A stretch of DNA of 63,223 nt from Streptomyces griseus subsp. griseus. Its GTDB lineage: Bacteria > Actinomycetota > Actinomycetes > Streptomycetales > Streptomycetaceae. Every line of letters starts with the position of its first letter. The first letter of the stretch is position 1. Of the stretch, positions 43,504 to 52,931 are shown in pieces. The notes beneath the pieces were generated by a model. The model searched no databases, was not told the DNA's origin, and saw nothing but the letters and a program-made list of their open reading frames with translations. Made by a program: the position numbers and the translations under genes. The DNA is taken from the NCBI RefSeq assembly GCF_000720255.1, contig NZ_JOJE01000045.1:1-63223 (forward strand), read 5' to 3'.

Positions 43504-45843
43504 ATGCCCCGCTCGCACGACTCGTTCGTCCGCGTTCGCGGCGCCCGCGAACACAATCTCCAGGGGGTGGACGTCGACATCCCCCGGGACGCGTTGACCG
43601 TGTTCACCGGCGTTTCCGGTTCGGGCAAGTCGTCGCTGGCGTTCGGCACGATCTACGCGGAGGCGCAGCGCCGCTACTTCGAGTCGGTGGCGCCGTACGC
43701 GCGCCGGCTGATCCATCAGGTCGGCGCGCCGAAGGTCGGCGAGATCACCGGTCTGCCGCCCGCGGTCTCGCTCCAGCAGCGCCGGTCGGCGCCGACGTCC
43801 CGTTCCTCGGTCGGCACGGTCACCAACCTGTCGAACTCGCTGCGGATGCTGTTCTCCCGCGCCGGCGACTATCCGCCCGGCGCCGAGCGCCTCGACTCGG
43901 ACTCCTTCTCCCCCAACACGGCGGTGGGTGCCTGCCCGGGGTGCCAGGGCCTGGGCCGGGTCCACCGGACGACCGAGGAGTCCCTCGTCCCCGACCCGTC
44001 CCTGTCGATCCGCGAGGGCGCGATCGCCGCGTGGCCGGGCGCTTGGCAGGGCAAGAACCTGCGCGACATCCTCGACGCGCTGGGGTACGACGTGGACCGC
44101 CCGTGGCGCGAGCTGCCCGCCGAGCAGCGGGAGTGGATCCTGTTCACGGACGAGCAGCCCGTGGTCACCGTGCACCCGGTGCGGGACGCCGACCGTATCC
44201 AACGGCCGTACCAGGGCACGTACATGAGTGCCCGCCGCTACGTCATGAAGACGTTCGCCGACTCCAAGAGCCAGGCCTTGCGGGCGAAGGCGGAACGGTT
44301 CCTGACCAGCGCGCCCTGTCCGGCCTGCGGCGGCAGCCGGCTGCGGCCCGAGGCGCTGGCGGTCACCGTCGCGGGCCGCACGATCGCCGAGCTGGCGGCG
44401 CTGCCGCTCACGGAGATCGCCGGGACGCTGACGGCACACGACGAGGCCTCGCGTGTCCTCATTGAGGATCTGCGGTCCCGTATCGCGCCCGTCGTCGAGC
44501 TGGGCCTCGGCTACCTGAGCCTCGACCGCGCCACCCCCACCCTCTCGGCGGGCGAGCTCCAGCGGCTGCGCCTGGCGACACAGCTGCGTTCGGGGTTGTT
44601 CGGGGTCGTGTACGTCCTCGACGAGCCGTCCGCCGGACTGCACCCGGCGGACACCGAGGCGCTGCTCACGGTGCTGGAGCGGCTGAAGGCGGCGGGGAAC
44701 TCGGTGTTCGTGGTGGAGCACCACCTGGACGTGGTCCGTGCCGCCGACTGGCTCGTGGACGTCGGACCGCGCGCCGGCGAGCACGGCGGACGCGTGCTGC
44801 ACAGTGGACCGGTGGCGGACCTCGCGGCCGTCCCTGAGTCGGCCACGGCCCGCTACCTGTTCGACCGCTCCGCCGCACCGGCCCGCGAAGTCCGGACCGC
44901 GCACGGGCAGTTGACGGTCGGTCCGGTCACCCGGCACAACCTGCGCCAGGTGACGGCCGAGTTCCCGCTGGGTGTGTTCACCGCGGTCACCGGCGTCTCG
45001 GGCTCCGGGAAGTCCACGCTCATCGGCGAGATCACGCAGGACCTGGCGGGCGTGGGCCGGCTCGTCGCCGTCGACCAGAAACCGATCGGCCGCACCCCGC
45101 GCTCCAACCTGGCGACCTACACGGGCCTCTTCGACGTGGTCCGCAGGGTCTTCGCGGCCACGGAGGAGGCGCGGGCGCGGGGTTACGGCGTCGGCCGCTT
45201 CTCCTTCAACCTCGCCGGGGGACGCTGCGAGACCTGCCAGGGCGAGGGGTTCGTCAGCGTCGAGCTGCTGTTCCTGCCGAGCACCTACGCGCCGTGCCCC
45301 GACTGCGGCGGCGCCCGCTACGAACCCGCGACGCTCGAAGTGACGTACCGGGGGCGGAACATCGCGCAAGTGCTGGACCTGACGGTGGAGAGCGCCGCCG
45401 AGTTCTTCGTGGACACCCCGGCCGTCTCCCGCAGCCTGGCCGCCCTGCTCGACGTGGGCCTCGGCTATCTGCGGCTCGGGCAGCCCGCGACCGAGCTGTC
45501 CGGCGGCGAGGCCCAGCGCATCAAGCTGGCGACCGAGCTCCAGCGCGGCCGCCGCTCCCCCACGCTCTACCTCCTCGACGAACCGACGACCGGCCTCCAC
45601 CCCGCCGACGTGGAGGTCGTGCTCCGCCAGCTGCACGGCCTCGTCGAGGCCGGGCACACCGTCATCGTCGTCGAGCACGACATGTCCGTCGTCGCCGGCG
45701 CCGACTGGGTGATCGACATGGGCCCGGGCGGCGGCGACGCGGGCGGCCGGATCGTCGCGGCGGGGCCGCCCGTTGAGGTGGCGGGCGTGGAGGGGAGCGC
45801 GACGGCCCCGTATCTGCGGCGGGGGGCGCGCGCCAAGGGCTGA
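43504..45843 (+). CDS. class II UvrA-like ABC ATPase
   Basis: A 779-residue protein, shorter than housekeeping UvrA (about 950), lacking the UvrB-binding region of UvrA1. It has two ABC ATPase halves: Walker A GVSGSGKSS (about 36-44) and GVSGSGKST (about 497-505), signatures LSAGELQRLRL and LSGGEAQRIKL, and Walker B VYVLDEPSAGLHP and YLLDEPTTGLHP. Zinc-finger Cys pairs CPGCQGLGR, CPACGG, CETCQGEGF and CPDCGG are present. UvrA2 proteins are tied to DNA-damage or antibiotic tolerance. ATG 43504 is preferred over ATG 43489 because GGAG precedes it by 9 bp. Confidence 0.5.
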   Translation: MPRSHDSFVRVRGAREHNLQGVDVDIPRDALTVFTGVSGSGKSSLAFGTIYAEAQRRYFESVAPYARRLIHQVGAPKVGEITGLPPAVSLQQRRSAPTSRSSVGTVTNLSNSLRMLFSRAGDYPPGAERLDSDSFSPNTAVGACPGCQGLGRVHRTTEESLVPDPSLSIREGAIAAWPGAWQGKNLRDILDALGYDVDRPWRELPAEQREWILFTDEQPVVTVHPVRDADRIQRPYQGTYMSARRYVMKTFADSKSQALRAKAERFLTSAPCPACGGSRLRPEALAVTVAGRTIAELAALPLTEIAGTLTAHDEASRVLIEDLRSRIAPVVELGLGYLSLDRATPTLSAGELQRLRLATQLRSGLFGVVYVLDEPSAGLHPADTEALLTVLERLKAAGNSVFVVEHHLDVVRAADWLVDVGPRAGEHGGRVLHSGPVADLAAVPESATARYLFDRSAAPAREVRTAHGQLTVGPVTRHNLRQVTAEFPLGVFTAVTGVSGSGKSTLIGEITQDLAGVGRLVAVDQKPIGRTPRSNLATYTGLFDVVRRVFAATEEARARGYGVGRFSFNLAGGRCETCQGEGFVSVELLFLPSTYAPCPDCGGARYEPATLEVTYRGRNIAQVLDLTVESAAEFFVDTPAVSRSLAALLDVGLGYLRLGQPATELSGGEAQRIKLATELQRGRRSPTLYLLDEPTTGLHPADVEVVLRQLHGLVEAGHTVIVVEHDMSVVAGADWVIDMGPGGGDAGGRIVAAGPPVEVAGVEGSATAPYLRRGARAKG

Positions 45844-45874
45844 CCGCCGCCCGGGGGTGGGCCGCCGGGTCGGT

Positions 45875-46069
45875 TCAGTCGTCCGAGCTGTCGCCGCCCG
45901 AGCTCCGGCGCTTGCTCGAGGCCCCGCTCACCAGGTGGCCCAGGGCGACGGTGACGAGGGCCACCGCGCGCACCCAGCGCGGGCCGCCCCGCTCCGCCCA
46001 CACCACGCAGACGCATCCCCCGATGACGAGCGCGAGGACACACGACAGAACGAGCACGTCCACGACCAT
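45875..46069 (-). CDS. small membrane protein
   Basis: 64 residues with an N-terminal membrane segment (VLVLSCVLALVIGGCVCVVW), a possible second one (RAVALVTVALGHLVSG) and a polar Ser/Asp-rich C terminus. No known family. ATG 46069 with an AG-rich site very close. Convergent with the UvrA-like gene and co-oriented with the SDR gene upstream. Composition supports a real small protein, but confidence is moderate. Confidence 0.5.
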   Translation of the reverse strand: MVVDVLVLSCVLALVIGGCVCVVWAERGGPRWVRAVALVTVALGHLVSGASSKRRSSGGDSSDD

Positions 46070-46105
46070 TCCCCCCTACTTGTGTTGCCGGTCGGCGCCA
46101 TCCTG

Positions 46106-47194
46106 TCAGGGCGATCCGCCGTTCCCTCCTCCGGGACGCCCGCTGCGCTGCTCGCGCCACGCCTCGTAGTGGTCCACGAGCGTCTCCTCGATCGGTCGGT
46201 AGGTGAGGCCCAGCTCCTTGACGCTGCGGGAGTTGTCGACGCGGAAGCGGATGCCGAGGTGTTTGCGGATGTAGTCCTGGGTGAGGCCGAAGGCGGGGCC
46301 GAGGAGGCGGACGGGCCAGTGGGGCAGGGCGGTCCGCGGCAGGCGGAGGTTTCGCGGGTCGTGTGCGAGGAGGATGCGGGACATCTCACGGAAGGACGTC
46401 ATCTCCGGCGCCGCCACGATGTAACGGCCGTGCGCTTCCGTGCGTTCCGCCGCCTCGATGTGCGCCAGGGCGACGTCCCTCACGTCGGCCGTGGTGAAGC
46501 TGAAGTCGGGGGCGCCGTAGAAGAAGTAGCCCTTGAGGAGTTCCTCCAGGAGGAAGAGGCTGCCCGAGTCGGAGGCCGGGGTGAGTGAAGGGCCGAGGAT
46601 CAGCCCCGGGTTGACGGAGACCATGCGCCAGCGGTCCTGGGCCTTCTCCGCCTCCCACGCGGCCCGCTCCGCCACTGTCTTGGCGTAGTGGTACGGGTTG
46701 TTCTCCACGGTGCTCGTGGAGTTGAAGTACTTCTCCGACAGGATCCGGTCGTCCATGGCCAGGACGTCGACGTAGTCGCCGAAGATCGCGCCGACGGTGG
46801 ACGTGAAGACCAGTCGGTCGACCGTCGGTGTCCGCTCCACGCTCGCGAGCACGTTGCGCGTGCCCAGCAGCGCGGGATCCACCACGTCCCTGCGGCCGTC
46901 CTTGATCTTCTCCGGCATGAGGAAGGGCGACGCCACGTGGAAGACGACCGCGCAGCCCTTCATCGCCTCGTCGAAGGAGCCCTCCCGCAGCAGGTCCGCC
47001 TCGAAGATCTCCAGGCGGCCGGAGTGCGACCGGCCCATCGCCCGCAGTGGGTCCGCCTTCGCCGCGTTCGCGGCACTGCGCACGGTGGTGTGCACCCGGT
47101 AGCCGCGCTCCAGGAGCTGCCGCACCAGATGGGCGGCGACGAAGCCGCTGCCCCCTGTCACCAGGACCGTCTCGCCGACCGGGCTCCTTCTCAC
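46106..47194 (-). CDS. NAD-dependent epimerase/dehydratase (dihydroflavonol-reductase-like SDR)
   Basis: A 362-residue extended SDR. The nucleotide motif is VLVTGGSGFVAAHLVRQL (about 10-27), active-site serine region VFTSTVGAIFGDY, and catalytic NPYHYAKTVAE (Tyr and Lys). It resembles dihydroflavonol 4-reductase/cinnamoyl-CoA reductase-like bacterial enzymes; substrate unknown. GTG start at 47194 with GAGGGGAG upstream. The gene ends 36 bp before the small membrane protein gene. Confidence 0.5.
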   Translation of the reverse strand: MRRSPVGETVLVTGGSGFVAAHLVRQLLERGYRVHTTVRSAANAAKADPLRAMGRSHSGRLEIFEADLLREGSFDEAMKGCAVVFHVASPFLMPEKIKDGRRDVVDPALLGTRNVLASVERTPTVDRLVFTSTVGAIFGDYVDVLAMDDRILSEKYFNSTSTVENNPYHYAKTVAERAAWEAEKAQDRWRMVSVNPGLILGPSLTPASDSGSLFLLEELLKGYFFYGAPDFSFTTADVRDVALAHIEAAERTEAHGRYIVAAPEMTSFREMSRILLAHDPRNLRLPRTALPHWPVRLLGPAFGLTQDYIRKHLGIRFRVDNSRSVKELGLTYRPIEETLVDHYEAWREQRSGRPGGGNGGSP

Positions 47195-47253
47195 ACGCGC
47201 TCCCCTCGGGTCGTCGGGCTGTCATGATCCCACCACAACCACCCTACGGACGC

Positions 47254-49440
47254 TCACGGTTCCCGCATGGACGGCTGCGGAGGCAGCATCACGTCTCCGC
47301 TGCGCTTGAGTCGCTGCCAGGGCAGCCGGTATCCGTTGATCGCGGTGAGGCACGCCTGGATGAGAACCAGGTACATCAGCTGACGGTAGACGACCTGCTG
47401 CAGAGGAAGCGCCCAGAGAGGTCGGGGGCTTTCACCGTCGAGGTGGAACGCGTAGACGGCGCAGACGGTCTGCACCGCCAGCACGCCGGTCCAGGCCAGC
47501 ATCGTGCCGAGCGGGTCGCCGAACACCAGACCATAGACGGTCAGGATGTCGATCAGTGGAGCGAGGAGAGGGGTGAAGATCTGGAAGACGGCCAGCAACG
47601 GCAGGCCGATGCGGCCGAAGCGGCCCGCGTGGCCGCGCTCGAGCAGCGCGTGACGGTGCTTCCAGGCGGCCTGCATGGTGCCGTAGCTCCATCGATAGCG
47701 CTGGCGCCACAGTTCCCGCAGCGAGGACGGCGCCTCGGTCCACGCGAGCGCGTCCGGCGCGTAGCGGATCTCCCACCCCGCCCGGTGCAGTGCCATGGTG
47801 ATGTCGGTGTCCTCGGCGAGGGTGTCCCCGCTCATCATTCCGGCGTCGCGCAGCGCCGCGGCGCGGCACGCCCCCACGGCACCGGGAATCGTGGGCAGGC
47901 AGCGCAGCAGGTCGTACGCGCGCCGGTCGAGGTTGAAGCCCATGACGTACTCGATGTGCTGCCACCGGCCGAGCAGATGCCGGCGGTTGCCGACCTTGGC
48001 GTTCCCGGCGACGGCGCCGACCCGGGGGTCGGTGAACGGCTGCACCAGGCGGCGGACGGTCGAGGGGGCGAAGACCGTGTCGGCGTCCAGCATGACGACG
48101 AGATCGTGGGAGGCCCGCAGGATGCCGGTGTTGAGGGCGGACGGCTTGCCGCCGTTCGGCCGGCGGATGACGGTGACGCCCTCGATGCCGAGGGATTCCG
48201 CGACGTCCGCGGTGCCGTCGTCGGAGCCGTCGTCCACGACGATGATCTCGACGGGGTGGTCGCCGGCCGCGAGGGAGCGGAGCGTCTTGGCGATGCACGG
48301 CCTCTCGTTGTACGCGGGGACGACGACGCTGACCGGCCGGGTGACGGGCCGGTCCTGGTCGGAACGGGCCCGTCGGGCCCGACGGGCGTGGTGACGGGCC
48401 AGTACGAGCAGCAGCAGACACCGTCCGAGGACGAGTGATCCGACGACCAGCAGCAGCACGCTGACGACCGACACCGCTGTCCCCGACACGGTCACGGCGG
48501 TCACGAAGATCCGGCCCTGCCACCGGTCCCCGGTGCCGACGGGGCCGGTGAGACGGTCGGTGCCGAGGACGTCCCCGAGGGTGGTGAAGCGGTAGCCCTG
48601 CGCTTGGAGGCGGGGGATCAGGGTCTCGAGAGCTTCGACGGTCTGTGACCTGTCCCCTCCCGCGTCGTGCAGGAGGACGACCTCGCCGCGGCCGGGCGCG
48701 CTCGGTGTGGCCGCTTCGACGATCGCCCGGGCACCCGGCCGCCGCCAGTCGTTGGTGTCCTTGTCGATGAACGCCAGGATGTACCCCTTGTCGCCCAGCC
48801 GCCGGGCCACGGACCATGACGGGCCGTCCAGGGCGGAGGGGGTCGAGGAGTAGGGCATCCGCATGAGCGAGCTGTTGATGCCCCCGGCTCCCGCGAGGGC
48901 GAGTTGGGTCAGCGCCAGCTCACGGTCGATCTCGCTCGCGGACTGGGTGGTCAGGTTCGGGTGGGAGAAGGTGTGTACGCCGATCTCGTGGCCGGAGCGG
49001 ATGAGCGAGCGCAGGATTGCGGGGTGGCGGGCGACCTGCTGCCCGGTGACGAAGAAGGTGCCGGGCGTGCCGGAGCGGTCGAGCACCTCCCGTATGCGTG
49101 GCGTCCAGACCGGGTCGGGGCCGTCGTCGAAGGTCAGGACCACCGTCTTGTCCGGGGTGCGATAGGTGCGCAGGTGATCATGGGTGGTGTCGACGACCGG
49201 GCCGCCGCCGATGACCTCCCGGGGGACGCCGGCGGACGATCGGCTGACACGCCCTGCCTGGTCGCCGGTGAAACCCCGGGTGGTGTACCCCTCGACCAGG
49301 AGGACCGAGACGAGGAAGGCCAGCAGTACGAGGGGTACGACGACGCGGAAGCGATGCCGGGACGGCAGCGGCGCTCGGCTCCGCCGTGGGCCGGGTGACG
49401 TCGGTGCACCGGGGACCGGCCGGTGCTGGCGCCGACGCAT
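47254..49440 (-). CDS. polysaccharide deacetylase / family 2 glycosyltransferase fusion
   Basis: A 728-residue bifunctional membrane enzyme. An N-terminal membrane anchor (about 32-50) is followed by a NodB-type deacetylase (about 98-290) with TFDDGPDP (Asp105-Asp106) and HTFSHPN (His156, His160), the metal site. Membrane segments follow at about 310-345. A GT2 domain follows with VSVVVPAYNE, DDGSDDGT, MLDADT and the processivity motif QRYRW. Then C-terminal membrane segments. It probably polymerises N-acetylated sugar across the membrane and deacetylates the product outside. The start overlaps the proline-rich gene (TGATG), and the pair is one operon. Confidence 0.5.
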   Translation of the reverse strand: MRRRQHRPVPGAPTSPGPRRSRAPLPSRHRFRVVVPLVLLAFLVSVLLVEGYTTRGFTGDQAGRVSRSSAGVPREVIGGGPVVDTTHDHLRTYRTPDKTVVLTFDDGPDPVWTPRIREVLDRSGTPGTFFVTGQQVARHPAILRSLIRSGHEIGVHTFSHPNLTTQSASEIDRELALTQLALAGAGGINSSLMRMPYSSTPSALDGPSWSVARRLGDKGYILAFIDKDTNDWRRPGARAIVEAATPSAPGRGEVVLLHDAGGDRSQTVEALETLIPRLQAQGYRFTTLGDVLGTDRLTGPVGTGDRWQGRIFVTAVTVSGTAVSVVSVLLLVVGSLVLGRCLLLLVLARHHARRARRARSDQDRPVTRPVSVVVPAYNERPCIAKTLRSLAAGDHPVEIIVVDDGSDDGTADVAESLGIEGVTVIRRPNGGKPSALNTGILRASHDLVVMLDADTVFAPSTVRRLVQPFTDPRVGAVAGNAKVGNRRHLLGRWQHIEYVMGFNLDRRAYDLLRCLPTIPGAVGACRAAALRDAGMMSGDTLAEDTDITMALHRAGWEIRYAPDALAWTEAPSSLRELWRQRYRWSYGTMQAAWKHRHALLERGHAGRFGRIGLPLLAVFQIFTPLLAPLIDILTVYGLVFGDPLGTMLAWTGVLAVQTVCAVYAFHLDGESPRPLWALPLQQVVYRQLMYLVLIQACLTAINGYRLPWQRLKRSGDVMLPPQPSMREP

Positions 49441-50189
49441 CAGGGAACCTCGGCCACCGATGTGCCGGAGGGCAGGGAAGTACTCGTGTCGGTGGACGGT
49501 GCGGAGGAGCCGGCCGGCGGCGGAGTCGACTGCGGGGTGGGCTGCGGCGCCGGTGCGGTGGGCTCGGGTGGCGGTGGGGCGGGTGGGGCGCTGGTCTCCG
49601 GTGCGGGCTCGGGCGACGGCGGGGGTGAGGCGGGAGTGCCGCCGGTGCCGGGTGCCGGGGCGGGAGCAGGAGCATCACCGGGCGGGGGTGTGGCCTGCTC
49701 CGACGGAGAAGGGGACGCCTTCGCGGTCGGTGCCTCCGGTCCGGCGGTGGCGGGAGGCGCGGGCACTGTGCTCATCGGCGGGCTTCCGGGCGCGAAGGGC
49801 GCGAGAAGAGGCGGAACACCGTTCGGAGTGAGCTGCGGAATGAGCAGGACTCCCGGACCGGCAATCCCCCGGCCGTACGGCCCCGGCCCGACCGGAGCGA
49901 GCGGGTCGCCCGGCGCCGACGGTGTTCGGCCCTGGGGATACTGTTCCGGTGCGGCCGGCCCCGCCGCGTCGCCGGGGACGGGCAGGATCGTCTGCGGCGC
50001 GAAGGGCGTTGCTCCCATCAGGCTCAGCCCCAGCACCGCCATGTACGCGGCTGCCAGCCCGGCCATCCCGTATCCGGTACGCCGGAGTATCAGCGCACGC
50101 CGGCCGGAAGAGTCGACGAACACGGGGGTGCTTGCACCGGTCGACGACTGCCTTCCCGTATGTCCAGACTTAGCATGATAAAGCACCAT
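49440..50189 (-). CDS. proline-rich membrane-anchored protein upstream of the glycan synthase
   Basis: A 249-residue protein: a basic N terminus, one membrane segment (about 40-60, YGMAGLAAAYMAVLGLSLMG) and a long Pro/Ala/Thr-rich extracellular tail (about 130-245). It has no catalytic motif. Proline-rich spacers like this cross cell walls. ATG 50189. Directly translationally coupled to the deacetylase/GT2 gene, so a structural or anchoring role for the exported glycan is the best guess. Confidence 0.5.
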   Translation of the reverse strand: MVLYHAKSGHTGRQSSTGASTPVFVDSSGRRALILRRTGYGMAGLAAAYMAVLGLSLMGATPFAPQTILPVPGDAAGPAAPEQYPQGRTPSAPGDPLAPVGPGPYGRGIAGPGVLLIPQLTPNGVPPLLAPFAPGSPPMSTVPAPPATAGPEAPTAKASPSPSEQATPPPGDAPAPAPAPGTGGTPASPPPSPEPAPETSAPPAPPPPEPTAPAPQPTPQSTPPPAGSSAPSTDTSTSLPSGTSVAEVP

Positions 50190-50280
50190 AAAATCAGCGT
50201 ACGTCCGTGCAGGGCGTGCCCAGCACCGGGCCCCTCCACCGTCGGCCGGGGCCGGAGCCCGCGACAGGCGGCCGAGCGGA

Positions 50281-51183
50281 TTACGCCGTTTTCGTCACGC
50301 GCCTCGAAATCGCCGGCAGGCCCTCCGCGCACGCGTCGAGGCGGTGGCCCGCCGCGCCCGGCACGATGGGGTGCAGGCGGTCCGGTGCGACGGCCTGTGT
50401 CCGACGCGTACGGCCCAGTGACCGGGCCTCGGCGGCAAGGGCAAGGGTCCTGCGGTCGGTGTGGTGCTCAGTGCCGAGCGGGGGCGGGACCTCGACCTCC
50501 GCCGTGAGTCCGCGCGCCACGACCACCCGCCACACCGAGGCGAGCAGCGAGTCGTCGCCGACGTAGGCGGGTGCCGTGCTGGCCGCTCCCCCGGTGTGCC
50601 GGTAGCGGATGCGCACCGGCTGGACCGGCACCCCCGCGTCGAGGGCGGCCTGGAACACGGCCCGCCGGAAGTGGCCCTGGGCCCGGCCGCACCAGGTGCT
50701 GCCCTCGGGAAACACCGCGACGGCCCGGCCGGCACGCAGCGCCCGCGCCAGGCACGCGACCGTCTCCGGCAGGGCCCGCAACCGGTCGCGGTCGATGAAC
50801 AGGGCACCGCGCGCGGCCAGCGCACCCGCCACCGGCCAGCCCCGGATCTCCGCCTTGGCGAGCATCCGGGCCGGGCGCACGGCGGCCAGCAGCGGGATGT
50901 CCAGCCAGGAGATGTGGTTGGCGACCAGCAACAGTCCCCCACCGGGCACGGGGCCACCGCTGATGCGGACCCGTACCCCGGCCGCCCGCACGACGGCCCG
51001 GCACCACCGGCGCACCGCCCGAGCGGGTATCCGCCCGCCGAGCGGCGACAGCACCACCCCGACCAGGATCAGCGCCACGACCGCCGCGAGCCGCACAACG
51101 GCTCGCGGTATCGCAGCGGCGGAACCCGTCGCCTCCACGCACGCCCGCGGAGTGCAGGGCGCGCTGGGCAGCCAGACGCTCAT
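50281..51183 (-). CDS. olsA: PlsC-type acyltransferase, probable OlsA
   Basis: A 300-residue membrane-associated acyltransferase with the catalytic NHxxxxD (His90-Asp95, ANHISWLD) and the substrate motif FPEGST (158-163), and a hydrophobic segment at about 28-48. On its own it could be a 1-acyl-glycerol-3-phosphate acyltransferase, but its start overlaps the stop of an OlsB-like gene (TGATG), the classic olsBA pair. It would then add the second acyl chain to lyso-ornithine lipid. Name inferred from context. Confidence 0.5.
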   Translation of the reverse strand: MSVWLPSAPCTPRACVEATGSAAAIPRAVVRLAAVVALILVGVVLSPLGGRIPARAVRRWCRAVVRAAGVRVRISGGPVPGGGLLLVANHISWLDIPLLAAVRPARMLAKAEIRGWPVAGALAARGALFIDRDRLRALPETVACLARALRAGRAVAVFPEGSTWCGRAQGHFRRAVFQAALDAGVPVQPVRIRYRHTGGAASTAPAYVGDDSLLASVWRVVVARGLTAEVEVPPPLGTEHHTDRRTLALAAEARSLGRTRRTQAVAPDRLHPIVPGAAGHRLDACAEGLPAISRRVTKTA

Positions 51184-51956
51184 CAGGCGGGCACGAGGGA
51201 GAGGAAGTGCCGCAGATAGCGGGCGTTGACCCGGCTCATCGACAGCAGTACGTACAGGTCGGCGACCCCGAAGTCCGGGTCGTGCGCGGGTTCGGCGCAC
51301 ACCCAGGCGCCGAGTCGCAGGTAGCCGCGCAGGAGGGCGGGGAGCTCGGTGCGCCCGGCAACGGCGGCCGTCTCCTCGGGCACCCACGGCAGCAGCGGCC
51401 GTATCCGGTACTCCTCGGGCGCCAGGTGCTTCTCCCGTACGCGGTCCCAGGTCGCCGACGCCAGGGCGCCACCGTCGGCGAGGGGGATGGAGCAGCATCC
51501 CGCCAGCCACTCGTGGCCGCGGTCCACCATGTAGCGGGCGATCCCGGCCCAGATCAGCCCGATGACCGCGCCGTCCCTGTGGTCGGGGTGCACACAGGAG
51601 CGGCCGACCTCGACGAGACCCGGCCGGATCGCGTCGAGCGGCGCCAGGTCGAACTCGCTCTCCGAGTACAGCCGCCCGGCCACCGCGGCCCGCTCCGGCG
51701 GCAGCAGCCGGTACGTGCCGACGACCCGGTCGGTCAGCGTCTCCCGGACGAGCAGGTGGTCGCAGTACGCGTCGAACGGGTCGACGTCGAGGCCCGGCTG
51801 CGGGGAGTTCAGCAGGGCGCCCATCTCACCGGCGAACACATCGTGCCGCAGCCGCTGCGCGGCCCGCACGTCGTCTTCGTCTCGGGCCAGAATCACGGTG
51901 TAGCGGGTGGGTGCCACGTTCTGCGGGGGACGGTCGAGCGTGGAAACGCCGGTCAT
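51183..51956 (-). CDS. olsB: OlsB-like N-acyltransferase (ornithine lipid)
   Basis: A 257-residue GNAT-like acyltransferase of the OlsB/hemolysin-related family: RYTVILARDEDDVRAAQRLRH at the N terminus, VGTYRLLPPERA, VEVGRSCVHPDHRDGAVI and CCSIPLADGG. OlsB N-acylates ornithine from an acyl-carrier protein donor, making lyso-ornithine lipid, a phosphorus-free membrane lipid. ATG 51956. The pair with the downstream PlsC-type gene supports the role. Confidence 0.5.
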   Translation of the reverse strand: MTGVSTLDRPPQNVAPTRYTVILARDEDDVRAAQRLRHDVFAGEMGALLNSPQPGLDVDPFDAYCDHLLVRETLTDRVVGTYRLLPPERAAVAGRLYSESEFDLAPLDAIRPGLVEVGRSCVHPDHRDGAVIGLIWAGIARYMVDRGHEWLAGCCSIPLADGGALASATWDRVREKHLAPEEYRIRPLLPWVPEETAAVAGRTELPALLRGYLRLGAWVCAEPAHDPDFGVADLYVLLSMSRVNARYLRHFLSLVPA

Positions 51957-52084
51957 GGCTCACTCCAGGGACGGGCCACTTCGGGGACGGTGGCGTACCC
52001 CTCGTTTCTCCCGATCCTGGTTGGCGAGCACATGACCGACGCCGGGAGCCCGCATGTGGGAATGCTGAACCCCAGGCGACTGCG

Positions 52085-52175
52085 ACGCCCTCAAGGGCGC
52101 GGGACTGTATCGGTTTGCGGCTCCGCCGCGTGGGCGCGACCAGCCCCCACAGCCCGCGCCCCGAAGCCCACCAGC
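52085..52175. repeat. common Streptomyces intergenic repeat-like element
   Basis: The segment beginning CGCCCTCAAGGGCGCGGGAC and containing TTGCGGCTCCGCCGCGTGGG, then CGCGACCAGCCCCCACAGC, matches what I remember as a sequence often repeated between genes in many Streptomyces genomes. It includes two small hairpins (GCCCTCAAGGGC, GCGGCTCCGCCGC) and lies after the sdhB stop at 52189, so it may act as a terminator. Confidence 0.5.
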
Positions 52176-52188
52176 CACCCTTCCGGCG

Positions 52189-52931
52189 CTACCGCTCAAC
52201 TCTCCGCGCAGCCCGCAGCCACTCCTTGTTCATGCTCGTGATGGACACCAACGGAATCCCCTTCGGGCAAGCCGTCGCACACTCCCCCGCCAACGTGCAC
52301 CCCCCGAACCCCTCATCGTCCATCTGCGCGACCATGTCCAACACCCGCGTCTCCCGCTCGGGCGCCCCCTGCGGCAACACGTTGAGGTGGTTGACCTTGG
52401 CGGAGGTGAACAGCATCGCCGCCCCGTTGGGACACGCCGCCACACACGCCCCGCACCCGATGCACTCCGCGTGCTCGAACGCGAGGTCCGCGTCCGGCTT
52501 GGGCACCGCAGTGGCATGCGCCTCCGGCGCGGACCCGGTCGGCGCGGTGATGTACCCACCGGCCTGGATGATCCGGTCGAACGCCGACCGGTCCACCACG
52601 AGGTCCTTGATCACGGGGAACGCGGCCGCCCGCCACGGCTCCACGACGATCGTGTCGCCGTCCTTGAAGGACCGCATGTGCAGCTGGCAGGTCGTGGTGC
52701 GCTCCGGCCCGTGTGCGTCACCGTTGATCACCAGGGAGCACGCCCCGCAGATGCCCTCACGGCAGTCGTGGTCGAAGGCGACGGGATCCTCGCCCTTGAC
52801 GATGAGCTCCTCGTTGAGCGTGTCGAGCATCTCCAGGAAGGACATGTCGGGTGAGATGCCGTCCACTTCGTACGTGGACATGGTGCCGTCGGCGTCGGCG
52901 TTCTTCTGCCGCCAGACGCGCAGGGTGAGCC

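Noticed and set aside
43048..45678. 876-codon open frame opposite the UvrA-like gene
   Set aside because: It is the antisense image of a GC-rich gene, without recognisable domains or ribosome site.
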